A stretch of DNA of 6,635 nt, from the NCBI GenBank assembly GCA_021200895.1, contig JAJQFX010000095.1:1-6635 (forward strand). Reading direction: 5' to 3'. The stretch is from Clostridiales bacterium. GTDB taxonomy: Bacteria; Bacillota; Clostridia; Oscillospirales; Oscillospiraceae. The position numbers and the translations under genes were made by a program. Position 1 is the stretch's first letter. Each line of letters begins with the position of its first letter. Of this stretch, positions 1 to 6,498 are shown piece after piece. The notes under the pieces are model-generated. The model was not told where the DNA came from, did no database searches, and worked only from the letters and a program-made list of their open reading frames with translations.

Positions 1-22
1 CCAGTGGGATAGGAGGAGGGTT

Positions 23-59
23 CTTAGGGGGGAGCGAGGCCCCGAAGCTCCCTCCTAAG
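23..59. repeat. 13-bp inverted repeat (hairpin)
   Basis: CTTAGGGGGGAGC at 23-35 pairs with GCTCCCTCCTAAG at 47-59. There are 12 Watson-Crick pairs and one G-T wobble (29/53), with an 11-nt loop. It stands 13 nt from a second strong hairpin. It may be part of a compound terminator for the minus-strand symporter or for a gene off the left edge, or a REP-like intergenic repeat. The lack of an adjacent T-tract argues against a textbook intrinsic terminator. Confidence 0.5.
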
Positions 60-71
60 CCGCCTTCTTTC

Positions 72-101
72 CCCTATTTCTTGGCGGAGCAAGAAATAGG
101 G
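72..101. repeat. Perfect 12-bp inverted repeat (hairpin)
   Basis: CCCTATTTCTTG at 72-83 is perfectly complementary to CAAGAAATAGGG at 90-101, with a 6-nt GCGGAG loop. The structure is the same on both strands, so it could end transcription from either side. The AT-rich core capped by GC ends is the kind of hairpin often dispersed between genes in GC-rich Clostridia. That last point is recollection rather than something the window shows. Confidence 0.55.
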
Positions 102-172
102 CCCGCCGGGAGGGCAAGAACTGATTTCCTTTATCAATCTTTCTCTAAGGAAAAATCCTTAAGCTGATGACA

Positions 173-1468
173 TTACCGCTGGCGCAGGAGGGGCAGCACC
201 TGGGGCACGTAGAGCAGCAGGGCCATCAGGCTGGGCCAGGCCATCAGGCCGTTGCATACGTCGGAGAGCTGCCACACCGCCTCCAGCCGCGCCACGCTGC
301 CTGCCACGATGCAGGCCAGGAACAGGAGGCGGTACCGCCCCTCCCACCGCTCCGACAGCAGGTAACGCACCCCGCAGCAGCCGTACCAGCACCAGCCCAG
401 CAGCGTGGAGAAGGCGAACACCGCCAGACACAGGGCCACGAAGCACGGCCCCGCCTGGCCCAGCCCCTCTGTAAAGGCGGCCACGGACAGGGCCGCCCCC
501 GTCAGCGCCACGCCGCTCTGGTAGGCGTCGGAGGTCAGCACCGCCAGCGCCGTGATGGTGCAGATGACGAAGGTGGAGAGGAACACCTCCAAAATCCCCC
601 AATACCCCTCCCGCACTGGGTCGGTGTTGGCGGAGGAGCAGTGTACCAGCGCCGTGGAGCCCAGCCCCGCCTCGTTGGTGCAGACGCCCCGGGCGATGCC
701 CCAGCGCACTGTGCTGCCCAGCAGCCCGCCCTGGGCCGCCTCCGGCGACAGGGCGGAGCGGACGATCAGCGCCAGCGCGGCGGGGAGCTCCGCCCTGGCG
801 CGAAACAGGGTAACGCAGCCCCCTGCCAGGAACAGCGCCGCCATCACCGGCACCAGCTTCTCGCAGAGGCGGCCGACGCTCTTTACCCCGCCCATCAGCA
901 CCAGGCCGCAGGCCGTGGCCGTCAGCAGGCCGGTGGCCAGGGGCGGGAAGCCGGTGGCTGCCTCCACCGCCGCCGCCAGGGAGTTGGCCTGCACCATGTC
1001 CCCCATCCCCAAGGCGGCCAGGGCGGTGAACAGAGCGAAGCATTTCGCGGCTGTGGGCAGCCCCTTCTCCTCCAGCCAGACCATGGGGCCGCCCTCCCAG
1101 GCTCCGTTTCGGCGGCGGCGCACCAGGATGGACAGGGCCTTCTCCGTCCAGCCGGTCATGGCGGACAGGAAGGCGGACGCCCACATCCAGAACACCGCCC
1201 CCGGCCCGCCGAAGGTGATGGCGGTGGCTACCCCTACGATGGAGCCGGTGCCCACAGTGGAGGCCAGGGCGGTGGACAGCGTTTCCAACGGGGAGAGGCC
1301 GCCCTCCGTCCGGCCCTTCGCGGTCAGCGCGCCCAGGGTGCCGCCCCACCACCGGCGGACGCCGAACAGCTGGAAGAATCCCGACCCTACCGAGCAGTAC
1401 AGCCCTACCGCCAGGAACAAGGCCAGCGTCCACGGGCCCCATACGATACGAACAGCAGCTTGCAGCAT
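173..1468 (-). CDS. Sodium:alanine symporter family (AGCS) amino acid transporter
   Basis: This 431-residue integral membrane protein should import a small neutral amino acid (alanine or glycine in characterised members) with Na+ or H+. Residues 11-45 form the usual first helix (GPWTLALFLAVGLY) and its following FxQLFxxRR turn. The family signature is at 72-98 (TVGTGSIVGVATAI then GGPGAVFWMW). MVQANSLA (158-165) and RGVCTNEAGLGS (260-271) match two further conserved family segments. Hydrophobic stretches continue to the C-terminus, and STLLGWCWYG (354-363) is the usual late motif. Length is slightly below the common ~450 residues, but both ends look intact. The ATG at 1466-1468 has AAAGGAAGG (1478-1486) eight or nine bases upstream on the minus strand. 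The signature reads GTGSI where most members have GTGNI. Substrate cannot be read from sequence. It is divergent from pflB, and a metabolic link to pyruvate is only contextual. Confidence 0.93.
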   Translation of the reverse strand: MLQAAVRIVWGPWTLALFLAVGLYCSVGSGFFQLFGVRRWWGGTLGALTAKGRTEGGLSPLETLSTALASTVGTGSIVGVATAITFGGPGAVFWMWASAFLSAMTGWTEKALSILVRRRRNGAWEGGPMVWLEEKGLPTAAKCFALFTALAALGMGDMVQANSLAAAVEAATGFPPLATGLLTATACGLVLMGGVKSVGRLCEKLVPVMAALFLAGGCVTLFRARAELPAALALIVRSALSPEAAQGGLLGSTVRWGIARGVCTNEAGLGSTALVHCSSANTDPVREGYWGILEVFLSTFVICTITALAVLTSDAYQSGVALTGAALSVAAFTEGLGQAGPCFVALCLAVFAFSTLLGWCWYGCCGVRYLLSERWEGRYRLLFLACIVAGSVARLEAVWQLSDVCNGLMAWPSLMALLLYVPQVLPLLRQR

Positions 1469-1606
1469 TTGACTAGCCTTCCTTTCTGGCGGCAGGTGAT
1501 AACTACTTCCTAAAATCGAACTGTTCTTTGCCTGTTGCTATTTCGACAAAGGTGCGCCCGAAATCCTCGGGTATTTTATGGAATCCTGAAATCTTGCAAA
1601 TGCCTC

Positions 1607-1635
1607 TTGCATTTCCCCCTGGGGCTTGTTATAAT
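1607..1635 (+). promoter_or_regulatory. Extended -10 sigma-A promoter for pflB(-pflA)
   Basis: TTGCAT (1607-1612) and a perfect TATAAT (1630-1635) are separated by 17 bp, and TG at 1627-1628 makes the -10 an extended one (TGTTATAAT). Transcription would start near 1642, leaving about 230 nt before the pflB ATG. The -35 matches consensus at only three of six positions. It overlaps a direct repeat TCTTGCA (1592-1598 and 1605-1611) and an AAATGC/GCATTT palindrome, plausible places for a regulator. Confidence 0.72.
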
Positions 1636-1802
1636 GCGATTGTGTCCATAGAGGCGGCGTACCCGCAAAATGTGGATTTACTTTCTATATGTGGTTAGTT
1701 TTTCCTAATTCTATCTTGTGGTTTTCTTTTCCTGCTGATACCAGATATGGAATTGGTATGAGTTCCGTTTGAATGGGAACACTAATCCGCAATAGACAGC
1801 GC

Positions 1803-1823
1803 TCTGCCCCGCATCGCGGCAGA
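1803..1823 (+). promoter_or_regulatory. Hairpin in the pflB 5' leader
   Basis: TCTGCC (1803-1808) can pair with GGCAGA (1818-1823). Alternatively, TCTG plus CCGC can pair with GCGG plus CAGA around an ATC loop with a CC bulge. Two smaller stems precede it: ATACCA/TGGTAT (1738-1743 with 1754-1759) and GTTCC/GGAAC (1762-1766 with 1776-1780). The structure lies upstream of the ribosome binding site without covering it, so it may stabilise the messenger or serve as a binding site. No known riboswitch class was recognised. Confidence 0.3.
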
Positions 1824-1856
1824 CGATAAACAAACTCTTATTTTTGACCCATTGGA

Positions 1857-1865
1857 AAGGTAAGG
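1857..1865 (+). promoter_or_regulatory. Ribosome binding site of pflB
   Basis: AAGGTAAGG ends seven bases before the ATG at 1873, the proper distance for a Shine-Dalgarno. It supports that ATG as the real start, as does the protein beginning exactly where PflB homologues begin. Confidence 0.7.
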
Positions 1866-1872
1866 TATTCGT

Positions 1873-4125
1873 ATGAAACAGTTCGCGCAATGGGACGGCT
1901 TCGAGGGCCGCCTCTGGAAGGAAGAGGTCAACGTCAGGGACTTCATTCAGAAGAACTACCAGCCTTATGACGGCGACGGCTCCTTTCTGGCAGGCCCCAC
2001 TGACGCCACCAAAACGCTGTGGAACGCCCTCCAGGCCCTCCAGAAGGAGGAGCGGGCCAAGGGCGGCGTGCTGGATATGGAGACGGAGGTGGTCTCCGGC
2101 CTGACTGCCTACGGCCCCGGCTATATCGACCCGGAATTAAAGGAACTGGAACAAGTCGTGGGCCTCCAGACGGACAAGCCCCTAAAGCGGGCCTTTATGC
2201 CCTACGGCGGCATCAAGATGGCGGAGCAGGCCTGCACCACCTACGGCTACCAGCCCAGCCCGGAGCTGCATAAGATTTTTAATGACTACTGCCGCACCCA
2301 CAACCAGGCGGTGTTCGACGCCTACACCCCGGAGATGAAGCGGGCCCGCCACAGCCACATCATCACCGGCCTGCCCGATACCTATGGCCGGGGCCGCATC
2401 GTGGGGGACTACCGCCGGGTGGCCCTGTACGGCATCGACTATTTAATCGAAGAAAAGGCCCGCGACCTGGCCAACTGCGGCGACGGCACCATGACCGACG
2501 ACGTTATCCGCCTGCGGGAGGAAATTGCCCGGCAGATCAAGGCGCTGAAGGACATGAAGGAGATGGCGAAGATTTACGGCTTTGACATCTCCCAGCCTGC
2601 CCGGAACGCCAAGGAAGCCTGCCAGTGGCTGTACTTCGGCTACCTGGCCGCCATCAAGACTCAGAACGGCGCAGCCATGAGCGTGGGGCGCATCTCCACC
2701 TTCCTGGACATCTATATTCAGCGGGATTTGGACAGCGGCGCGCTGACCGAAACGGAAGCCCAGGAACTAATTGACCATATGGTGATGAAGTTCCGCATGG
2801 TGAAGTTCGCCCGCATCCCCTCCTACAACGAGCTGTTCTCCGGCGACCCGGTGTGGGCCACCCTGGAGGTGGGCGGCATCGGCATGGACGGCCGCTCCAT
2901 GGTGACGAAGAACGACTTCCGCTTCCTCCACACCTTGGAGAACATGGGGCCCGCCCCGGAGCCCAACCTGACGGTGCTGTACTCCTCCGCCCTGCCGGAG
3001 AATTTCAAGCAGTACGCCGCGGGCATCTCCATCAAGACCAGCTCCGTCCAGTACGAGAATGACGATGTGATGAAGCCGGTCTGGGGGGACGACTACTCCA
3101 TCTGCTGCTGCGTCTCCGCCACCCAGACGGGCAAGGAAATGCAGTTCTTCGGGGCCAGAGCTAACCTGGGCAAGTGCCTGCTCTACGCCATCAACGGCGG
3201 CATGGATGAGAAGCTCCACGAGCAGGTAGGCCCCCGGTACGCCCCCATCACCGGCAACTATCTGGACTATGACGAGGTCATTCAGAAGTACACCACCATG
3301 CTGGACTGGCTGGCGGGGCTGTACGTCAACGTGCTGAACCTGATTCAGTATATGCACGACAAGTACTATTATGAGGAGGCGGAGATGGCGCTGATCGACA
3401 CCGACGTGCGCCGCACCTTCGCCACCGGCATCGCGGGCTTCTCCCATGTGGTGGACTCCCTCAGCGCCATCAAGTACGCCAAGGTGAAGGTCATCCGGGA
3501 CGAGACCGGGCTGGCCGTGGACTATCAGGTGGAGGGCGACTTCCCCAAATACGGCAACGACGACGACCGGGCGGACGACATCGGCGTCTGGCTGCTGCGC
3601 ACCTTCCTGGACATGATTAAGCGCCGCCACACCTACCGCAACTCCGAGGCCACCACCTCTATCCTGACCATCACCTCCAACGTGGTCTACGGCAAGGCCA
3701 CCGGCGCCACCCCGGACGGGCGGAAAGCTTACGCCCCCTTCGCCCCCGGCGGCAACCCCAGCTATGGCGCGGAGCAAAACGGCCTGCTGGCCAGCCTGAA
3801 CTCGGTGGCCAAGCTGCCCTATCACTGGGCGCTGGACGGCATCTCCAACACCCAGACCATCAACCCCGACGCCCTGGGCCACAGCTGGCGGGAGCGGGTG
3901 GACAACCTGATGCAGGTCATGGACGGCTACTTTGACCAGGGGGCCCACCACCTGAACGTCAACGTCTTTGGCAAGGAGAAGCTGATGGACGCCATGGAGC
4001 ATCCGGAGAAGGAGGAGTACGCCAACTTCACCATCCGCGTCTCCGGCTATGCCGTGAAGTTCATCGACCTGACCCGGGAGCAGCAGCTGGACGTGCTGGC
4101 CCGCACCTGCCACAGCGGGTTGTAA
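1873..4125 (+). CDS. pflB: Pyruvate formate-lyase (formate C-acetyltransferase)
   Basis: This cytoplasmic glycyl-radical enzyme converts pyruvate and CoA to acetyl-CoA and formate under anaerobic conditions. The 750 residues are close to the E. coli enzyme's 760, and the fold is complete. The catalytic cysteine pair is at Cys412-Cys413 in SICCCVSATQTGKEMQFFGARAN, aligning with E. coli Cys418-Cys419. The glycyl-radical loop is near the C-terminus, RVSGYAVKF, with Gly725 as radical site. Substrate-pocket landmarks are kept: GRGR (172-175), DPVWATLEVGG with Trp328, and Arg429 in FFGARAN. An extra cysteine (Cys411) precedes the catalytic pair. These features point to true PFL rather than glycerol dehydratase, choline lyase or other family members, as does the adjacent activase gene. 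It is the first gene of a pflB-pflA unit with its own promoter and a long leader. It is followed by a hairpin that probably trims read-through to pflA. Confidence 0.97.
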   Translation: MKQFAQWDGFEGRLWKEEVNVRDFIQKNYQPYDGDGSFLAGPTDATKTLWNALQALQKEERAKGGVLDMETEVVSGLTAYGPGYIDPELKELEQVVGLQTDKPLKRAFMPYGGIKMAEQACTTYGYQPSPELHKIFNDYCRTHNQAVFDAYTPEMKRARHSHIITGLPDTYGRGRIVGDYRRVALYGIDYLIEEKARDLANCGDGTMTDDVIRLREEIARQIKALKDMKEMAKIYGFDISQPARNAKEACQWLYFGYLAAIKTQNGAAMSVGRISTFLDIYIQRDLDSGALTETEAQELIDHMVMKFRMVKFARIPSYNELFSGDPVWATLEVGGIGMDGRSMVTKNDFRFLHTLENMGPAPEPNLTVLYSSALPENFKQYAAGISIKTSSVQYENDDVMKPVWGDDYSICCCVSATQTGKEMQFFGARANLGKCLLYAINGGMDEKLHEQVGPRYAPITGNYLDYDEVIQKYTTMLDWLAGLYVNVLNLIQYMHDKYYYEEAEMALIDTDVRRTFATGIAGFSHVVDSLSAIKYAKVKVIRDETGLAVDYQVEGDFPKYGNDDDRADDIGVWLLRTFLDMIKRRHTYRNSEATTSILTITSNVVYGKATGATPDGRKAYAPFAPGGNPSYGAEQNGLLASLNSVAKLPYHWALDGISNTQTINPDALGHSWRERVDNLMQVMDGYFDQGAHHLNVNVFGKEKLMDAMEHPEKEEYANFTIRVSGYAVKFIDLTREQQLDVLARTCHSGL

Positions 4126-4150
4126 GAGAAATTCCCTTTGACCCAACCCC

Positions 4151-4200
4151 ACCGGACGCCGGTTTTTCCGCCGGCGTCCGGTTTGTCCCCTTTCTTTTCT
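4151..4200 (+). terminator. Intercistronic terminator/attenuator between pflB and pflA
   Basis: ACCGGACGCCGG (4151-4162) is a perfect 12-bp match to CCGGCGTCCGGT (4171-4182) with an 8-nt loop. A pyrimidine-rich tail follows (TTTGTCCCC then TTTCTTTTC). The T-tract is broken by CCCC, so partial termination is more likely than complete. pflA has no visible promoter of its own in the 99-bp gap, so this hairpin probably sets a pflB excess over pflA, which suits an activase needed in small amounts. It could also protect the pflB 3' end. Confidence 0.7.
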
Positions 4201-4207
4201 GACGATA

Positions 4208-4216
4208 TAAGGAGGT
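4208..4216 (+). promoter_or_regulatory. Ribosome binding site deciding the pflA start
   Basis: TAAGGAGGT lies nine bases before the ATG at 4225, a near-perfect Shine-Dalgarno. It rules out the in-frame TTG at 4138, which would translate through the terminator hairpin and add 29 residues not seen in the family. Confidence 0.85.
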
Positions 4217-4224
4217 ATCACCCT

Positions 4225-4974
4225 ATGGAGCCTGCGGAAAGCGCCGTGCTGGGCAACGTTCACTCCCTGGAGACCTTCGGCCTGGTGGACGGCCCCGGCG
4301 TCCGCTTCGTCGTGTTTATGCAGGGGTGCCGGATGCGGTGCCAGTACTGCCACAACCCGGAGACCTGGCGCATCGGCGCAGGGCAGCCCTGGACGGCCAA
4401 GGCGCTCTTTGACCGGGCCTACCGCTATCACAACTATTGGGGCAAAAACGGTGGTATCACCGTCAGCGGAGGCGAGCCGCTGCTGCAAATCGACTTCCTC
4501 ATCGCTTTCTTCACCTTGGCGAAGCAGAAGGGCGTCCACACCGTGCTGGACACGGCGGGGAACCCCTTCACCTGTGAGGAGCCCTTCTTCGGCAAGTTCC
4601 GGCGGCTGATGGAGGTCACCGACCTGGTAATGCTGGACTTGAAGGACACCAGCCCGGAGGACCACAAGGCCCTGACGAAGTGGGATAACCAAAACATCCT
4701 GGACATGGCCCGCTGCCTCTCCAATATGGGGAAGGATATGTGGATACGGCGGGTGCTGGTGCCCGGCCTGACGGACGACCCGGCGGAGCTGGCACATCTC
4801 CGGGCTTTCGTGGACAGCCTGAACACGGTACGGCGGGTGGAGGTGCTGCCCTATCACACCCTGGGGCTGCTGAAATGGGAAGAGCTGGGCATCCCCTACC
4901 CCCTGGAGGGGGTGCGGACGCCCACCGAGGAAGAGGTGGCCCAGGCGGAGAAGTTTCTGGGTATCCGGCAATAG
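4225..4974 (+). CDS. pflA: Pyruvate formate-lyase activating enzyme (radical SAM)
   Basis: The protein uses S-adenosylmethionine and a [4Fe-4S] cluster to abstract the pro-S hydrogen of the PFL radical glycine (Gly725 of the neighbouring PflB), switching the enzyme on. It is 249 residues long, typical of PflA (E. coli 246). The cluster motif is C35-x3-C39-x2-C42 in GCRMRCQYCHNPE. The SAM-binding SGGEP is at 81-85 after GGITV, and MLDLK (136-140) and RRVLVPGLTDD (175-185) follow as in PflA. The N-terminus (VHSLETFGLVDGPGVRFVVF) is the characteristic PflA opening. No extra ferredoxin-like [4Fe-4S] insert is present, unlike activases of glycerol dehydratase or benzylsuccinate synthase. It is probably translated from pflB read-through past the 4151-4182 hairpin. 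Its own stop is followed 18 nt later by a strong stem-loop. Confidence 0.96.
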   Translation: MEPAESAVLGNVHSLETFGLVDGPGVRFVVFMQGCRMRCQYCHNPETWRIGAGQPWTAKALFDRAYRYHNYWGKNGGITVSGGEPLLQIDFLIAFFTLAKQKGVHTVLDTAGNPFTCEEPFFGKFRRLMEVTDLVMLDLKDTSPEDHKALTKWDNQNILDMARCLSNMGKDMWIRRVLVPGLTDDPAELAHLRAFVDSLNTVRRVEVLPYHTLGLLKWEELGIPYPLEGVRTPTEEEVAQAEKFLGIRQ

Positions 4975-4992
4975 AGGACGCTTTCACAAAGA

Positions 4993-5040
4993 CAGCTGCG
5001 GCGCGGGTTCTCCCCGCGCCGCAGCTGCTTGACGTTTTGC
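4993..5040 (+). terminator. Intrinsic terminator of the pflB-pflA unit
   Basis: CAGCTGCGGCGCGGG (4993-5007) pairs perfectly with CCCGCGCCGCAGCTG (5013-5027), giving a 15-bp GC-rich stem with a 5-nt TTCTC loop. It begins 18 nt after the pflA stop. The following bases (CTTGACGTTTTGC) hold only short T-runs, so the U-tract is poor, but the stem is very stable. It separates the fermentation genes from pyrC, which has its own promoter. Confidence 0.75.
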
Positions 5041-5110
5041 CCCGGTCAGGGGCAGGCAGTCCGTACCCCGCCTGCCGCCCCGGAACCGATGGAAAAACGC
5101 GAATCCAAGG

Positions 5111-5139
5111 TTGATAAACCGCCCGCCATCCGGTATAAT
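5111..5139 (+). promoter_or_regulatory. Sigma-A promoter for pyrC
   Basis: TTGATA (5111-5116) and a perfect TATAAT (5134-5139) lie 17 bp apart, close to consensus in all respects. A transcript would start near 5146, giving a ~60-nt leader. This location makes the longer in-frame PyrC starts at 5029 (TTG) and 5089 (ATG) unlikely, because both lie upstream of the transcription start. Confidence 0.85.
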
Positions 5140-5153
5140 ATCCTTAAGAATAG

Positions 5154-5171
5154 TGATACGTTAGCGTATCA
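5154..5171 (+). promoter_or_regulatory. 18-bp palindrome at the start of the pyrC transcript
   Basis: TGATACGTTAGCGTATCA has perfect 7-bp arms around TTAG and begins about eight bases after the expected transcription start. It may be a repressor operator placed to block initiation, or a 5' hairpin protecting the messenger. It does not cover the pyrC Shine-Dalgarno (5191-5195). No PyrR-type anti-antiterminator or attenuator terminator was found in the leader. Confidence 0.45.
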
Positions 5172-5205
5172 ACAGCAGCAAGAACCCAATAAGGATGTGA
5201 GCAAA

Positions 5206-6498
5206 ATGAAACTGTTGATTCAAAATGGCAAGCTGGTAGACCCCGCCGGCGGGAGCAGCTGTGTGACGAATCTGCTGATAGAGGACGGGAAAATCGCCTG
5301 GATCGGCGCTCAAATCTCCGAGGCGGCGGATCAGGTGCTGGACGCCAGGGGACTGGTGGTGGCCCCCGGGCTGATCGATATGCACGTCCACTTCCGCGAC
5401 CCCGGCCAGACCCATAAGGAGGACATCGTCACCGGTACGACGGCGGCGGCTCACGGCGGCGTGACCACGGTGGCCTGTATGCCCAACACCACCCCCACGG
5501 CGGATTCCCCGGAGGTGATACAGTACATCATTGACAAGGCCCGCACCCAGGGCAGCGGCGTCAACGTGCTGCCGGTGGGGGCGGTGTCCAAGGGGCTGAA
5601 GGGGGAGGAACGCACCCGGTTCAAGCCGCTGAAAGAGGCGGGGGCCGTGGCCCTCTCTGACGACGGGATGCCCATTATGAACGCGGACATGATGCGGGAC
5701 GCCCTGCTCCGGGCGGGCCGGTACGGCCTGCCCATCCTCTGCCATGAGGAGGACATCAACATGGTTCACAACTATGCGGTGAACGAAGGCAAGGTTTCCC
5801 GCCAGTTGGGTATCCCCGGCCGCCCCGCCATCGCGGAGGAAATCATGGTCATGCGGGACGCCATGCTGGCGGAGGAAACGGGCCAGCCGGTGCATATCTG
5901 CCACGTCTCTACCGCCAGGAGCGTCAGCATCATCCGCAGCTACAAGCGCAAGGGGGTGCAGATCACCTGCGAGACCTGCCCCCAGTATTTCACCCTGACG
6001 GAGGACGAGGTGCTGACCCGCTCCACCCTGGCCCGGGTGAATCCGCCTCTCCGCACCCCCAAGGACGTGGAGGGAATCCTGGCGGGCCTCCAGGACGGCA
6101 CCATTGACTGCATCGTTACCGACCACGCCCCCCACTCAGCCGAGGAGAAGGCCCGCCCCATCACGGAGGCCCCCAGCGGCATGGTGGGGCTGGAGACCAG
6201 CCTGGCCCTGGCCCTGACCGAGCTGTACCACACCGGGCGGATGAGCCTTTCCGCTGTGCTGGAGAAGATGACCGTCAACCCGGCTAATATCCTGCGCATC
6301 CGGAAGGGGACGCTGAGCATCGGCGCGGACGCGGATTTGACCATCTTCGACCCCAACGAGCGGTGGACGATAGACCCGGAGCAGTTCCGCTCCAAGGCCC
6401 GGAACACCCCCTTCGCCGGGCGGCAGGTGCGGGGCCGGGTGAAGTACACCATTGTGAACGGCCGCGTGATTTACGATTACAGGACAGACGGGGATTGA
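5206..6498 (+). CDS. pyrC: Dihydroorotase, class I
   Basis: The enzyme catalyses reversible ring closure of N-carbamoyl-L-aspartate to L-dihydroorotate, the third step of pyrimidine biosynthesis, in the cytoplasm. It is a 430-residue zinc amidohydrolase, the usual class I length. The metal site is complete: His60 and His62 in DMHVHFRDPG, Asp152 in SDDG, His180 in ILCHEED, His233 in HICHVST, and Asp306 in VTDHAPHS. GMVGLE (325-330) and the C-terminal beta-strand domain (GADADLTIFDP) are typical. The SDDG and DHAPH context favours dihydroorotase over allantoinase or hydantoinase. The ATG at 5206 is preferred because the protein starts MKLLIQNGKLVDP like homologues. AAGGA (5191-5195) lies 10 bases upstream, and the promoter at 5111-5139 excludes longer forms. 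No other pyr gene is in the window, so it appears to be transcribed alone, unlike the common Firmicute pyr operon. Confidence 0.95.
   Translation: MKLLIQNGKLVDPAGGSSCVTNLLIEDGKIAWIGAQISEAADQVLDARGLVVAPGLIDMHVHFRDPGQTHKEDIVTGTTAAAHGGVTTVACMPNTTPTADSPEVIQYIIDKARTQGSGVNVLPVGAVSKGLKGEERTRFKPLKEAGAVALSDDGMPIMNADMMRDALLRAGRYGLPILCHEEDINMVHNYAVNEGKVSRQLGIPGRPAIAEEIMVMRDAMLAEETGQPVHICHVSTARSVSIIRSYKRKGVQITCETCPQYFTLTEDEVLTRSTLARVNPPLRTPKDVEGILAGLQDGTIDCIVTDHAPHSAEEKARPITEAPSGMVGLETSLALALTELYHTGRMSLSAVLEKMTVNPANILRIRKGTLSIGADADLTIFDPNERWTIDPEQFRSKARNTPFAGRQVRGRVKYTIVNGRVIYDYRTDGD

Larger units (their letters stand above)
1..172. other. Non-coding region downstream of the symporter gene with two strong hairpins
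   Basis: No convincing gene is visible here. The region lies 3' of the minus-strand symporter gene. It contains a 13-bp stem (23-35 with 47-59), a perfect 12-bp stem (72-83 with 90-101), and a short TAAGGA-AAAA-TCCTTA hairpin at 146-161. The last is the first structure met by transcripts leaving the symporter gene. None is followed by a clean T-run on the minus strand, so they may act as weak terminators, RNA-end stabilisers, or members of a dispersed intergenic repeat family. The window gives no second copy to decide between these. Confidence 0.6.
1469..1872. other. Divergent intergenic region between the symporter and pflB
   Basis: This 404-bp AT-richer stretch contains the control regions of two divergent genes. 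On the plus strand there is an extended -10 promoter (1607-1635) and a ~230-nt leader. On the minus strand the symporter's Shine-Dalgarno is clear (1478-1486). Its promoter is less so: TTGCAA (1594-1599) and TAAAAT (1573-1578, minus strand) are spaced 15 bp, a weak candidate. Short palindromes occur at 1557-1571 (CCCGA-5-TCGGG) and 1598-1614 (AAATGC-5-GCATTT). No clear Rex- or FNR-type operator was found. The only short plus-strand reading frame noted in the leader is a 12-codon one at 1670-1708. Confidence 0.7.

Noticed and set aside
167..1513. Open frames of 448 and 306 codons on the plus strand, and 427 codons in another minus frame, over the symporter
   Set aside because: The AGCS frame has all family motifs and a proper ribosome binding site. 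The others are low-complexity products of high GC content.
1560..1660. FNR- or Rex-type operator upstream of pflB
   Set aside because: No TTGAT-4-ATCAA or TTGTGA/TTAACAA-type palindrome was found. Partial resemblance around TTGTTATAATG is explained by the -10 element.
4138..4224. TTG start giving PflA 29 extra N-terminal residues
   Set aside because: It would be translated through the terminator hairpin. The ATG at 4225 has an excellent Shine-Dalgarno and matches the family start.
2767..4971. 734-codon open frame on the minus strand across pflB and pflA
   Set aside because: It is antisense to two genes with complete catalytic motifs. Its translation is rich in H, V, G, L and Q with no domain pattern, as expected from the complement of GC-rich codons.
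5036..5079. Overlapping stems TGCCCC/GGGGCA and GGCAGGC/GCCTGCC before pyrC, resembling an attenuator
   Set aside because: They lie upstream of the pyrC promoter and downstream of the pflA terminator, so they would not be in the main pyrC transcript. GC-rich sequence forms such stems readily.
5029..5205. Upstream starts for PyrC (TTG 5029, ATG 5089)
   Set aside because: They lie within the pflA terminator or upstream of the mapped-by-eye pyrC promoter. The extension does not resemble dihydroorotase, whose conserved N-terminus begins at 5206.
5161..6135. Minus-strand open frames over pyrC (324, 170, 135 and 103 codons)
   Set aside because: They are antisense to a complete dihydroorotase, with no recognisable motifs or ribosome binding sites.
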